This document shows, piece by piece, positions 16,698-25,327 of a DNA stretch of 64,000 bases. The position numbers and the translations under genes are program-made. Each line of letters opens with the position of its first letter. Position 1 is the stretch's first letter. The DNA comes from Arthrobacter pigmenti. GTDB taxonomy: Bacteria > Actinomycetota > Actinomycetes > Actinomycetales > Micrococcaceae. Location: positions 3,100,001-3,164,000 of the forward strand of contig NZ_JAATJL010000001.1 of the NCBI RefSeq assembly GCF_011927905.1, in the 5' to 3' direction. A model generated the notes under the pieces. The model did not search any database. It was given only the letters and a program-made list of their open reading frames with translations, and was not told the origin of the DNA.

Positions 16698-17179
16698 TAA
16701 GTGATCAGGGCCTGGGTTGAGTTGACCTTCAGCATCGCGTTGGCCCACCGCATCTGCCGCAGCGTCTGCGGGTGGCACCGCTTGGTCACCTCGAGCAGGT
16801 CGGTGTGCTTGATCCCCTGCGCCGCCTGCGCCAGCATCTCCCAGTCCGCAGAAACCCCTGAAGCTTTCATATAGATCTCGCGAAGATCCCGGAGCATCAG
16901 CAACGCCGGTGTGCCGCGCCGCCCAATGAGATCACTGCCCTTCTCGCGGAGCTTCTCGGCAAGATTCAGCTCGTGTTTGGGTTCAGGATCGAGGTTCTGT
17001 CCGTATTGCTTCCCGATCTCCGCGATCTCCCGGACATGATTCTGCGACCACTTCGCGAGGTCCCGTCCGAGGTGGTAGATCTCGTGGTCCGCCTTGTTCC
17101 GTTCGGAGACCTGCAGCAGCTCGATCCCGAGGTCGTTCTCCGATCGGTGCAATTCGTGAAGTACCAGGCCCAGCTTCAT
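16697..17179 (-). CDS. Small helical protein coupled to a molybdopterin oxidoreductase
   Basis: 160 residues, nearly all predicted helix, rich in Glu, Leu and Lys. The first half (LVLHELHRSENDLGIELLQV, then KADHEIYHLGRDLAKWSQNH) has spaced Glu/His residues reminiscent of four-helix ferritin-like bundles, but I cannot assign a known family. Its ATG overlaps the stop of the upstream oxidoreductase (ATGA), so it is very likely a functional partner, perhaps a chaperone or small subunit. Its stop codon touches the inverted repeat at 16633-16697. Confidence 0.8.
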   Translation of the reverse strand: MKLGLVLHELHRSENDLGIELLQVSERNKADHEIYHLGRDLAKWSQNHVREIAEIGKQYGQNLDPEPKHELNLAEKLREKGSDLIGRRGTPALLMLRDLREIYMKASGVSADWEMLAQAAQGIKHTDLLEVTKRCHPQTLRQMRWANAMLKVNSTQALIT

Positions 17180-19641
17180 CGTTGTCCTCCTGCTTCCCCG
17201 CCGTTCAGGCTTTCCTGTACCTCGGCATTGTGCGAGCCCTTGGTTTCCCTGCCGATCGGACGAATGGGGGCGGACGCCGTCGTCGTCGGTGCCGCGGATG
17301 GTCCCTTACCGGACTTGAGCCGCTTGATGCTGGCCGCCGCAGTCTTGAAGATGGGCTGTTTCGACGCCGGGTCCCAGTCCGTGATGGTCAGCTCGTTTGC
17401 TGCCCTCCCGGCCTTGTCCGGTTTGTGCCCTCCCTTCGTGTCCCAGTATCCGTAGTGGAATGGCAGGAAAAGTACGCCGTCACGGATGCCGCTGATACGT
17501 ACGTGTGCCTCGACGGCGCCGCGAGGTGTGGCCACCCTAGCGAGGTCGCCCTCCTTGATGCCGTACGCCTCCGCGTCCGCCTCTGACATCTCCACCCAGA
17601 CTTCCGGTGCGGCGTCCTGAAGCTGCGGCGCCCTGCCGGTCTTGGTACGGGTATGGAAGTGGTACAGCGTGCGGCCCGTGATGAGCTGCAGCGGGAAGTC
17701 CTGGCTCGGGATCTCGTGCGGCGGCAGGTAACCGGCCGCTTTGATCACCGCCTTGCCGGACGGGTTCATGGCCTTGTACTCGTCCGGTTCCAGTGGAGCG
17801 CCCGTCACCAGGTCCCGGCCGTAGCTTTCGCAGTACTCCGGTGAGCTCCAGAACTGGCCACCGACGTAGATGCGCTCGGTTCCCGCAGGGTTCTCCTCGT
17901 TGCAGGGCCACTGAATTCCGGAGCCGCCGCGGAGCATTTCGTAAGTCATGCCTGAGTAATCACACGGGCGGCCCTTCGAACATTCCTTCCACGCCTCGAA
18001 CGCCGATTCGGGGTCATTCCACTTGATCAGCGGCTGGCCGTCCTTGTCCCGAAGGTCCAGGCGGCGGGCGTAGTCCAGGAAGATATCGAGGTCCGGCTTC
18101 GCGTCGCCGGGCGGATCCACCGCCTTTTCCGACAGGTGGACGGTGCGGTCCACGTTGGTGAACGTGCCGGTCTTTTCGCCCCAGGTTGCGGCGGGAAGTA
18201 CGACGTCGGCCAGTTGCGCGGTCTCGGACAGGAAGATGTCCTGGACCACCAGGAACAACCGGTCCTGCTCGAGGATTGACCGGACGCGCTGCAACTCCGG
18301 CAGCGACACGGCCGGGTTGGTGCCGCTGACCCACAACATGCGGATGGACCCGTCCTCCACATACCGCATCATCTGCATCAGGTGGGTGGGCGGCGAGTAG
18401 TGCGGGATCTCCATCGGGTCCACGTTCCACACCTGCGCGAGGTCCTCGACGTGCGCGTCATTGGACCAGTTGCGGAAGCCCGGGAAGTCGCCGTCGCCAC
18501 CGCATTCGCGCGTGTTCTGCGCGGTCGGTTGGCCATTCATCTGCAGGATTCCGCAGCCGGGTTTGCCCAGCATGCCTCGGATGATGTTGACGTTGTTGAC
18601 CTGAACGGCCGCTGCTGTTGCCTGGTTCGACTGGTAGAAGCCCTGCAGCACGGTGGAGAGCAGTCGCTCCGCGTTGCCGATGATCCGGGCTGCCTCCCGG
18701 AGCTGTTCAGCCGGCACGTCGCAGATAGTTTCGACCACCTCGGGCGGATATTCCTTGACCCGCTTCTGAAGTTCGCTGTAGCCGACGGTGTGCGCTTCGA
18801 TGTACTCCGGATCAACCCAGCCGTTCTCGATGATTTCGTGCAGCAGCCCGTTCATCAGCGCGACGTTGGTTCCCGGTCGCGGTGCCAGGTGAACGGTTGC
18901 CGCCTTCGCCACAGGGGTCAGCCGGGGGTCAACGCAGATGATCTGCGGGGGATTGGGGCCGGCGAGGCGGTCCAGGACGCGTGTCCAGAGGACGGTCTGC
19001 GTTTCTGCCATGTTGTGGCCGTAGAGGGCGATGACGTCTGCGTGGTCGATATCCGTGTAGGAACCGGGCTGCCCGTCGCTGGCGAAGGACTCCTTGAGGG
19101 CTGCCGCGGCGGTCGCCGTGCACAGCCGGGTGTTGCCGTCCACGTGGTTGGTGCCGAGACCGCCGTGCGCCAGAACGCCGAGGGTGTAGTACTCCTCTGC
19201 GAACAGCTGCCCGGTCGTGTAGAAACCGATGGCGCTCGAACCCTGCTCATCGAGGAGGTCCTTCGTGCGTCCGACGATGCGCTCCATCGCGGTATCCCAG
19301 TCCGTCTCCACGAGCTTCCCGCGTTTACGGATGAGCGGTTTCGTCAGCCGGTCAGGGGACGAGTTCGCCTGCCAGCCATAGAGATCCTTCGGCCCCAACC
19401 GGCCATGGTTCACGCGGTCTTCGGCCCTTCCGCGTACGCCCGCGATGCGGTCACCCTTCACCGCGATGTCCAGCGCGTCCCCGTTCGAATGCAGAATGGA
19501 TGCGGTCTGCACCCACCGGTCCACGTCCGCCGGTTTGAGGCCCTCCTCCAGGTGCATATCCACCCGTACGGGCCAGCTTTCCCCTGACCCGTACGGAGTG
19601 CGTGTCCCCCACGGCTCGGCTATCCGGTCCTTGCTGCTCAT
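17176..19641 (-). CDS. Molybdopterin oxidoreductase lacking the N-terminal Fe-S cysteines
   Basis: 821 residues, DMSO-reductase superfamily, closest in look to actinobacterial assimilatory-nitrate-reductase/formate-dehydrogenase-like proteins. In those the N terminus carries a C-x2-C-x3-C [4Fe-4S] motif; here the same positions read Ser48, His51, Asp55 (ASILHSNGDALDI). The likely molybdenum ligand Cys174 (GNTRLCTATA) is kept, as are cofactor-binding segments GHNMAETQ, TGTFTNVDRTVHLSEK and the C-terminal molydop-binding domain (ITGRTLYHFHTRTKTGR). It should therefore bind bis-MGD but not the proximal cluster. The tail after about 775 is low complexity. ATGA-coupled to the 160-residue helical protein downstream. 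Substrate unknown. Confidence 0.87.
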   Translation of the reverse strand: MSSKDRIAEPWGTRTPYGSGESWPVRVDMHLEEGLKPADVDRWVQTASILHSNGDALDIAVKGDRIAGVRGRAEDRVNHGRLGPKDLYGWQANSSPDRLTKPLIRKRGKLVETDWDTAMERIVGRTKDLLDEQGSSAIGFYTTGQLFAEEYYTLGVLAHGGLGTNHVDGNTRLCTATAAAALKESFASDGQPGSYTDIDHADVIALYGHNMAETQTVLWTRVLDRLAGPNPPQIICVDPRLTPVAKAATVHLAPRPGTNVALMNGLLHEIIENGWVDPEYIEAHTVGYSELQKRVKEYPPEVVETICDVPAEQLREAARIIGNAERLLSTVLQGFYQSNQATAAAVQVNNVNIIRGMLGKPGCGILQMNGQPTAQNTRECGGDGDFPGFRNWSNDAHVEDLAQVWNVDPMEIPHYSPPTHLMQMMRYVEDGSIRMLWVSGTNPAVSLPELQRVRSILEQDRLFLVVQDIFLSETAQLADVVLPAATWGEKTGTFTNVDRTVHLSEKAVDPPGDAKPDLDIFLDYARRLDLRDKDGQPLIKWNDPESAFEAWKECSKGRPCDYSGMTYEMLRGGSGIQWPCNEENPAGTERIYVGGQFWSSPEYCESYGRDLVTGAPLEPDEYKAMNPSGKAVIKAAGYLPPHEIPSQDFPLQLITGRTLYHFHTRTKTGRAPQLQDAAPEVWVEMSEADAEAYGIKEGDLARVATPRGAVEAHVRISGIRDGVLFLPFHYGYWDTKGGHKPDKAGRAANELTITDWDPASKQPIFKTAAASIKRLKSGKGPSAAPTTTASAPIRPIGRETKGSHNAEVQESLNGGEAGGQR

Positions 19642-19888
19642 GCAATCGCCTCCAGTTCGTCAGTAATGCAGTGACTCAGTGGTGTTCGCTGGCTGGAACC
19701 AGCGCGGTAGGTTGGTGGATCCTTTTCGACCGTATCGGAGCGCTCTGGGCGGGACAAGGGACCTCCTTGCCGCCAGAGAGCCGGACTCCCGCATGTTTTC
19801 GCCTGAGCACCCGCAGCGAATGCCCGGCCGTCGCAAGCTTCGATCCGGCGTACGGAACCCCGCCGGTCAACCACAGGCCGAGCGCCAG

Positions 19889-20737
19889 CTAGACAGTGAC
19901 CGCTCGTTCGAGTACCCACGCAGGTACCCATAGCGCGGAGGTCACCGGGTAGACCGCCCGGCCACCCCGCCGTCGTCGTCCGTATTCCGCCAGTGCCACT
20001 GCGGCGAGCGCCGCGTACGCAAGCAGGGCACGACGACGGCGGGCAGCCAGCGCGAGCAGCGGAAGGAAGCTCAGCTCGAGTAGCAGCCGGGGCGGTTGCG
20101 CGAGATCGTCGTAGGCCTGGCGGACGCGTTGGCGCAGGAAGTGGCGCGGGGAACAGGGGAGCCGTCCGACGAATACGTCGTCCGCCCGGACCTCGATACC
20201 ACCCACCGCGCGCACGGTCCGCAGCAACTCGAAGTTCTCGAAGAGAACGTCGCCGTCATAGCCACCGGTAGCCATCATCGTGGACCGCCGCACGGCCAGC
20301 GTGCCGGGATAGTCGGAGCCGAGCGCCCGGTTCAGCAGCGAGCGGGCCGTGTCCCAGCGGGCATGCCACGGCAAGGCGAGGAAGTAGTTCTGCGGGCGTA
20401 CGACGTCGGCACTGTCCAGCAGGGCAACCACCTTGCGGAAGGTGGCGGCGTCGTAGCGGACGTCGTCGTCGGCTATCACCACGCGCTCGCGGGAAGTGTG
20501 CTCGAGTCCCGTCAGCACGCCGGCAACCTTTCCGTTGCGGCACTGGACCGCGGGCCGCAGATGATGCACCCCTGGTGGGAAGGCTGCCGCGTGACGGGTG
20601 AAGAGTTCCCAGGGCGAACCGTCCACCACCACGACCTCCGTCTCGAGAACCATCACCCTCAGGTAGGCGGCGAGGTTGTCCAGGCCGGAGTCCTCCGTCC
20701 AGCGGAGGGGGAGCAGGTAGGCCGCCGGTTCGGTCAT
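19889..20737 (-). CDS. Glycosyltransferase family 2-type protein
   Basis: 282 residues. A GT-A fold start (LLPLRWTEDSGLDNLAAYLR, then VVVDGSP) leads to the acidic metal-binding motif VIADDDVRYD (near 90-98). It continues with YPGTLAVRRSTMMATGGYDG, typical of family 2 acceptor-site loops. The C-terminal third has a hydrophobic pair (LLLELSFLPLLALAA, LLAYAALAAVALAEYG) that should anchor it in the membrane. The ATG overlaps the stop of the upstream haem-oxygenase-like gene (ATGA), so the two are co-translated. Substrate and acceptor are unknown. Confidence 0.83.
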   Translation of the reverse strand: MTEPAAYLLPLRWTEDSGLDNLAAYLRVMVLETEVVVVDGSPWELFTRHAAAFPPGVHHLRPAVQCRNGKVAGVLTGLEHTSRERVVIADDDVRYDAATFRKVVALLDSADVVRPQNYFLALPWHARWDTARSLLNRALGSDYPGTLAVRRSTMMATGGYDGDVLFENFELLRTVRAVGGIEVRADDVFVGRLPCSPRHFLRQRVRQAYDDLAQPPRLLLELSFLPLLALAARRRRALLAYAALAAVALAEYGRRRRGGRAVYPVTSALWVPAWVLERAVTV

Positions 20738-21780
20738 GCCGCGGCGGTTTGCTGCATCCGCAGGGAGGACTCGCCCTTCTCCCAGGCGCCCAGGATCTGC
20801 GTTCCCAGCATGCCGTCCACCGCGAGGGCGGCAGCGGCTCCGAAGTAGACGTCCTCGAGCAGTTCCGGTTCGGCTTCCACGAGTCCGCCGGCGAGGTCAC
20901 GTCCGGCGATCTGCTCGTGCACGGCGTCGGCCTCGACGTGCTCGTCGAAGTACCAGGTGACGTCCTCATCGAAGCCCAGGCGGCGGAAGCCATTGCCGTA
21001 GAGGCGGTTGGGTTGCGACGAGGTCATCTCATACGCCGCGAGGTGGCCGACAATCGCACCCCGGAGGCGCCGGTTCAGGCCGAACAGCGACATCATGTTG
21101 TTGTTCGCGAGGGTGAGGGCGGGGACGGCGTCGAGGTAGTAGCCGTACTCGTCCTCAAGCCCGACGCCCCGCATGGTGCGGGCGAACAGCGCCGAGTGCA
21201 TGCGGTCGGGGCGGCCGCCGCCGTACTCGTCTGCCTGGATCTCGACCATCGCGGCCTTCGCGCGCCCGCGCAGCCGCGGAATCGCCCAGGTATGGGGATC
21301 GGCTTCCTTCAGCTGGTAGATGGACTTGTGGATGAGCCACTCGTGAGCTTGCTCAAGCGTGGCTCTCTTCGCGAGGAACCGCGAGACGCTTGGCCCGGTA
21401 TCGGCAGCGGTGAGGTCGAAGAGGACCGAGGCAACGCCGTCGCTGTCCCGCGGCTCCAGGGGCTCCAGCGACTCCAGAGCTGGAAGTTCGACGGCGGCGC
21501 GGAGGGCGGTCTCGAAGTCGCGTTCAACGTCGCGGCAGATACCGATGAGCGCCGGATCCCACTCCCATTCGGGATCAGCGCTGTCGATGCCGCTGTAGTG
21601 GAGTTCGTACAGGCAGAAGAGGGTCAGTTGCAGATCGTCATCGGACAGGATGCCGGGCGTGGATTCGAGCGCCTGGCGGACCGCGCTGCGCAGCACTTCC
21701 GTGGAATCACCCCGCGGCGCCGTTGGAAGGAGCTGCAACAGCGCCTCGCTGACCGACCCGCGTACTTCCGGACTTTTCAT
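20734..21780 (-). CDS. Iron-containing redox enzyme family protein (haem-oxygenase-like fold)
   Basis: 348 residues. The C-terminal two thirds resemble the haem-oxygenase-like diiron family: helices with spaced Glu/His residues, including AMVEIQADEYGGGRPDRMHS and VTWYFDEHVEADAVHEQ, candidates for metal ligands. Members include N-oxygenases and desaturases, but most are uncharacterised. The N-terminal segment (LFCLYELHYSG) is usual for the actinobacterial branch. Its stop overlaps the glycosyltransferase start (ATGA), so a joint pathway modifying a sugar-bearing metabolite is possible. An AG-N4-CTTA element lies 53 bases upstream. Confidence 0.82.
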   Translation of the reverse strand: MKSPEVRGSVSEALLQLLPTAPRGDSTEVLRSAVRQALESTPGILSDDDLQLTLFCLYELHYSGIDSADPEWEWDPALIGICRDVERDFETALRAAVELPALESLEPLEPRDSDGVASVLFDLTAADTGPSVSRFLAKRATLEQAHEWLIHKSIYQLKEADPHTWAIPRLRGRAKAAMVEIQADEYGGGRPDRMHSALFARTMRGVGLEDEYGYYLDAVPALTLANNNMMSLFGLNRRLRGAIVGHLAAYEMTSSQPNRLYGNGFRRLGFDEDVTWYFDEHVEADAVHEQIAGRDLAGGLVEAEPELLEDVYFGAAAALAVDGMLGTQILGAWEKGESSLRMQQTAAA

Positions 21781-21833
21781 GGCTGTGCCTTCCTACCCTG
21801 GCCGACGTCGTCGTCCTTATTCTGCTCCGATAC

Positions 21834-21845
21834 TAAGCCTACTGT
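21834..21845 (-). promoter_or_regulatory. AG-N4-CTTA element upstream of the redox enzyme
   Basis: Read on the minus strand: ACAGTAGGCTTA, 53 bases before ATG 21780. The right half matches the consensus; the left half is degenerate. Confidence 0.4.
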
Positions 21846-22003
21846 GTATTGAGCCGACCGTGGCTGGAACGCGCTCCGGACGATTCGATGCAGGTTTGGG
21901 TTGAGACTCGGCCCGAACATCGGCGCGCCGCGCCCGACACGCCGCACAATGGCTCCAATCCTGCACAGAATCATCCGGCACTACTGACCACCAATGCAGC
22001 AAC

Positions 22004-22033
22004 CAGCCCGCCGCAGAGAGATGCAGCGGGCTG
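22004..22033 (-). terminator. Hairpin downstream of the manganese catalase gene
   Basis: CAGCCCGC (22004-22011) pairs with GCGGGCTG (22026-22033) with a short inner stem. It begins 15 bases after the catalase stop. No T-run follows, so intrinsic termination is only plausible. Confidence 0.5.
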
Positions 22034-22048
22034 ATTGTGACGATGCGT

Positions 22049-22927
22049 TTACTTCTTCTTTTTGTCCTTCTTGGCGCCCTGCTTCTGCTCGGCAGCGTTC
22101 GGAAGCTCCGTGGTTCCGTAGAACCGCGGATCGGGAACGGTAGGCGGCGGCATCGGGGCACTCGTGGTGGGACCCTCGTGGTAGCTGAACTCGCCGAGCC
22201 CGTCGGGGGTTGGCCCGGAGGCCCAGGAACCTTCGGATGCAGCCTTGCCGTCGGAGAAGTTCTGGTACTGGTAGGCCACGCTCCGTTCCTCCTTCTTGAG
22301 CGGGAAGTTACTCGGCACCGGCAGGTTCTCCGAGCCTTCCTCCTGCAGCTCGCGCGCCGCGGCCAGCCACTGGTTCTGGTGCATGGTGTCCCGTGCGAGC
22401 AGGAAGGAGAGCATGTCCCGGATCCCGTGGTCATCGGTCATGTGGTAAAGCCGTGCCACCTGGAGGCGGCCCTGCATTTCCGCGTTCGCGTTGGCCGTGA
22501 AGTCGGCCAGCAGGTTACCGCTTGCGGTGACGTAACTGCCGGACCACGGGTTGCCCATGCTGTCCACCGGCCGTACGCCTGCGCCGGCCACGATGGCCTG
22601 CTGCATGTCAGTACCACCGACGACGGCGGCAATCGCCGGGTCGGACTGGACGGCGTCGTCGGTAATCCCGAGAGGGGCCTTCTCGAGCAGCTGCGCAATC
22701 ATGGTCGCGAGCATCTCGACGTGGCCGAACTCTTCGGAACCGATTCCGAAGAGGAGGTCCCGATACTTGCCGGGAATGTGGGTGTTCCATGCCTGGAAGC
22801 TGTACTGCATGGCAACAGTGATTTCGCCATACTGGCCGCCGAGGACTTCCTGGAGCTTCCTGGCGTAGACGGCATCCGGCTTATCGGGAGTGGATTTGAA
22901 TTGCAGTTCCTGTTTGTGAAAGAACAC
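22049..22927 (-). CDS. Manganese catalase
   Basis: 292 residues from GTG 22927, chosen because GGAGG lies 7 bases upstream and because the protein then begins (M)FFHKQELQF like other Mn catalases. Four-helix ferritin-like fold with the dimanganese ligands in GQYGEITVAMQY, IGSEEFGHVEML, NAEMQGRLQVARLY and LARDTMHQNQW. It disproportionates hydrogen peroxide in the cytoplasm. The C terminus ends in a lysine run (GAKKDKKKK). A stress role fits its neighbours. Two AG-N4-CTTA elements lie upstream, one 36 bases before the start. Confidence 0.93.
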   Translation of the reverse strand: MFFHKQELQFKSTPDKPDAVYARKLQEVLGGQYGEITVAMQYSFQAWNTHIPGKYRDLLFGIGSEEFGHVEMLATMIAQLLEKAPLGITDDAVQSDPAIAAVVGGTDMQQAIVAGAGVRPVDSMGNPWSGSYVTASGNLLADFTANANAEMQGRLQVARLYHMTDDHGIRDMLSFLLARDTMHQNQWLAAARELQEEGSENLPVPSNFPLKKEERSVAYQYQNFSDGKAASEGSWASGPTPDGLGEFSYHEGPTTSAPMPPPTVPDPRFYGTTELPNAAEQKQGAKKDKKKK

Positions 22928-22963
22928 GGAAAAACCTCCGCAAATCATGGTTCCAACCCTGGA

Positions 22964-22975
22964 TAAGCCAACTCA
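22964..22975 (-). promoter_or_regulatory. AG-N4-CTTA element proximal to Mn catalase
   Basis: Minus-strand TGAGTTGGCTTA, 36 bases before GTG 22927. One mismatch from the TAAG-N4-CTTA palindrome. Confidence 0.55.
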
Positions 22976-23047
22976 TCTGTACGGGCTGGGGAGCATGGAA
23001 CCGTTGTCTTTCGACGCTAACTTCAGCACCCGTCAAATGGGAAGTAA

Positions 23048-23059
23048 TAAGCCAGCTTA
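23048..23059 (-). promoter_or_regulatory. TAAG-N4-CTTA palindrome distal to Mn catalase
   Basis: TAAGCCAGCTTA on the plus strand, inside the longer palindrome AATAAG-CCAG-CTTATT (23046-23061). It lies 84 bases upstream of the proximal copy. The surrounding 22928-23326 intergenic region (about 400 bases) holds no convincing gene; only these sites and the hairpin at 23260-23312 were found. Confidence 0.55.
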
Positions 23060-23259
23060 TTTTTTTGCCGGATGGGTTCCAAGTTATTTCGAAGGTCCCT
23101 CAGCGATTGTGGAAGCAGCAGGAAGGACGGCCCGAGACCACCGATCCAACCCGCTGGCGCCGGCTTTGCCGGAGCCCCCCGAGCGGGACCGTCCGTTTCC
23201 CCGACTGAGGCGGTCCCGCCCGGGAATTACCGCCGGGCGAATACTTCCCTGCCACCATT

Positions 23260-23312
23260 GAGCGGGCGCTGGGACACGTTTTCCGCGCTAGGGACGTCGC
23301 TGGCGCCCGCTC
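23260..23312 (-). terminator. Hairpin downstream of the SDR gene
   Basis: GAGCGGGCGC (23260-23269) is the exact reverse complement of GCGCCCGCTC (23303-23312), with a long loop. It lies 14-66 bases past the stop of the SDR gene. The large loop lowers confidence in terminator function. Confidence 0.4.
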
Positions 23313-23326
23313 GATGGATAGGGCAG

Positions 23327-24220
23327 TTAAGGCGTCGGGCTGCCGCCGTTGACGTTGAGCGTCTCCCCCACCACGTAGCTCGATTCCGATGACGCGAGGA
23401 ACACGTAAGCCGGCGCCAGTTCGGTTGGCTGGCCGGCACGGCCCAGCGGCGTGTCCTTGCCGAACTCAGGCAGCGCATCCTTCGGCTGTCCGTCAGAGAC
23501 CTGCAGCGGCGTCCAGAACGGACCCGGAGCGACGGCGTTCACCCGGATTCCGCGCGGTGCCAACTGCTGAGCGAGGCCCTTGGTGAAGTTGTTGATCGCG
23601 GCCTTGGTGCTTGCGTAGTCCAGCAGGGTCGGCGAGGGCTGGTAAGCCTGGATCGACGTCGTGTTGATGATGCTCGAACCCGCCGGGAGATGTTGAAGTG
23701 CCTCACGGGTGATCCGGAAGAACGAGTAGATATTCGTCTTGAACGTGTGGTCCAGTTGCTCGTCATCAAGTTCCTCGAGCTTCTCCACGGCTATCTGCTT
23801 GCCGGCGTTGTTCACGAGGATGTCGAGCCCGCCAAGCCCATCCACCGCCTGCTTCACGAGGTCCTTGCAGAACTGGGCGTCCTTGATGTCGCCTGGCACC
23901 TTGACCGCTTTGCGGCCGCACTCCTCGATCAGCTGGACAATCTCGTCTGCATCAGCCTCTTCCTCGGGAAGGTAGGAAAGCGCGACGTCGGCTCCCTCGC
24001 GTGCGAAGCCGATCGCCACGGCCGCACCAATGCCGGAATCGGCGCCGGTGATGAGCGCCTTCCGGCCAACAAGCCGACCGGTGCCTCGGTAGGACTGCTC
24101 ACCGCGGTCGCTCTGCGGGGTCAGATCACGGTCAAGGCCAGGTTCGGGCTGGTCCTGCTTCGGTGGGGAGATTTCCGGGAATCGCGTCACGGGATTCTGG
24201 AAGGTGTACTGATCGCTCAT
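23327..24220 (-). CDS. SDR oxidoreductase of the YghA / general stress protein 39 type
   Basis: 297 residues from ATG 24220 with AGGAGG five bases upstream. A polar N-terminal extension (NPVTRFPEISPPKQDQPEPG) typical of this SDR branch precedes the Rossmann domain: TGADSGIG cofactor loop, NNAGKQ, catalytic Ser in NTTSIQAY and YASTK (Tyr/Lys). The C terminus ends VVGETLNVNGGSPTP. Members reduce aldehydes or sugars with NADPH or NADH; the substrate is unknown. It is divergent from the flavin LLM gene, and a TAAGCCTGCTTA palindrome lies between them. Confidence 0.92.
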   Translation of the reverse strand: MSDQYTFQNPVTRFPEISPPKQDQPEPGLDRDLTPQSDRGEQSYRGTGRLVGRKALITGADSGIGAAVAIGFAREGADVALSYLPEEEADADEIVQLIEECGRKAVKVPGDIKDAQFCKDLVKQAVDGLGGLDILVNNAGKQIAVEKLEELDDEQLDHTFKTNIYSFFRITREALQHLPAGSSIINTTSIQAYQPSPTLLDYASTKAAINNFTKGLAQQLAPRGIRVNAVAPGPFWTPLQVSDGQPKDALPEFGKDTPLGRAGQPTELAPAYVFLASSESSYVVGETLNVNGGSPTP

Positions 24221-24290
24221 GCGTTCCTCCTGCTGCTTGTTGTTTACCCTTGAGGGCAATCTGCTGTACAGCTAGGCTCTGTGCTATTGC

Positions 24291-24302
24291 TAAGCCTGCT
24301 TA
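24291..24302. promoter_or_regulatory. TAAG-N4-CTTA palindrome between divergent stress genes
   Basis: TAAGCCTGCTTA lies 70 bases upstream of the SDR start and 65 bases upstream of the LLM oxidoreductase start. A single site could serve both genes. Confidence 0.6.
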
Positions 24303-24367
24303 TCACACTAGAACGGACGGGCCGGGGCCTCAAGGGCCTTAGCCAGGCCGAATGGAAAGGCTCGCCC

Positions 24368-25327
24368 ATGACCACGACCATTGGTTTCCACGCATCGCAC
24401 GAACAGCTTCCGCCGGGCCAACTACTGGCCGACGTGCAGCTGGCTGAGCAGGCCGGGTTCGACGCCGCGATGTGCTCGGACCACTTCGAACCATGGTCCG
24501 CAACGCAGGGCCATTCCGGGTTCGCCTGGTCCTGGCTGGGAGCCGCGCTGGCAACCACGAACCTTCGCTTCGGCGTCGTGACCGCCCCCGGCCAGCGTTA
24601 CCACCCGGCGATCATCGCCCAGGCGAGCGGCACCCTGGCGAGTATGTTCCCCGGAAGGTTCTGGGCAGCCCTGGGCAGCGGCGAAAACCTCAACGAGCAC
24701 ATCACCGGCGATCCGTGGCCGGAGAAGGCGGAGCGGCAGCAGCGCATTGAGGAATGCGCGGACATCATCCGGCGAATGCACGACGGCGAGGAAGTCACCC
24801 ACGATGGCCTGGTCACCGTGCACCAGGCACGGCTATGGGACGCACCGGAGGTCAGGCCGCCGCTCATCGCTCCCGCGGTGAGCGTGGAAACAGCGGCGCG
24901 CAGCGCCCGCTGGGCCGACGGACTGGTGACCGTCAACCAGCCGCACGAGAAGCTCACCGAGATGATCCAGGCCTACCGCGAGAACGGCGGCGAGGGAAAG
25001 CTCATCCTCCAGGTCCACCTTTCGTGGGCAGCAAGCGAGGAGGAGGCCCTGGACATAGCTCAGACGCAATGGGGATCCAACTGCCTCGCGCCGCCGACCA
25101 CCTGGGACCTCGCCCGCCCGTCGGACTTCGAGGAGGCCAGCTGCGACACGGATGAGGAGAAACTGCGGGCAACTGTCCAGATATCTTCGGACCTGTCGCA
25201 GCACGCACAGCAACTGCGGGAGTACATCGACCTCGGCTTCGACGAGTTGTACCTCCACTTCGTCGGCACAGAGCAGAAACCGTTCATCGAAGCGTTCGCC
25301 GAGCACGTACTACCTGAGGTCCGCTGA
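24368..25327 (+). CDS. LLM-class flavin oxidoreductase (TIGR03885-like, probably non-F420)
   Basis: 319 residues. Luciferase-like TIM barrel: TIGFHASHEQLPPGQLL at the start, AMCSDHFEPWSATQGHSGF, then LGSGENLNEHITGDPWPEK. These match the family I know as probable non-F420 flavin oxidoreductases (TIGR03885). GGAAAGG lies upstream of ATG 24368. Its TGA shares one base with the ATG of the GH13 gene, so the two form an operon. The pairing of a flavin enzyme with a trehalose-synthase-like enzyme suggests a stress or osmolyte role; the reaction is unknown. Confidence 0.88.
   Translation: MTTTIGFHASHEQLPPGQLLADVQLAEQAGFDAAMCSDHFEPWSATQGHSGFAWSWLGAALATTNLRFGVVTAPGQRYHPAIIAQASGTLASMFPGRFWAALGSGENLNEHITGDPWPEKAERQQRIEECADIIRRMHDGEEVTHDGLVTVHQARLWDAPEVRPPLIAPAVSVETAARSARWADGLVTVNQPHEKLTEMIQAYRENGGEGKLILQVHLSWAASEEEALDIAQTQWGSNCLAPPTTWDLARPSDFEEASCDTDEEKLRATVQISSDLSQHAQQLREYIDLGFDELYLHFVGTEQKPFIEAFAEHVLPEVR

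Noticed and set aside
19642-19888. Possible small gene between the glycosyltransferase and oxidoreductase genes
   Set aside because: Open frames on both strands look like shadows; only a weak six-bp hairpin (19687-19704) is visible.
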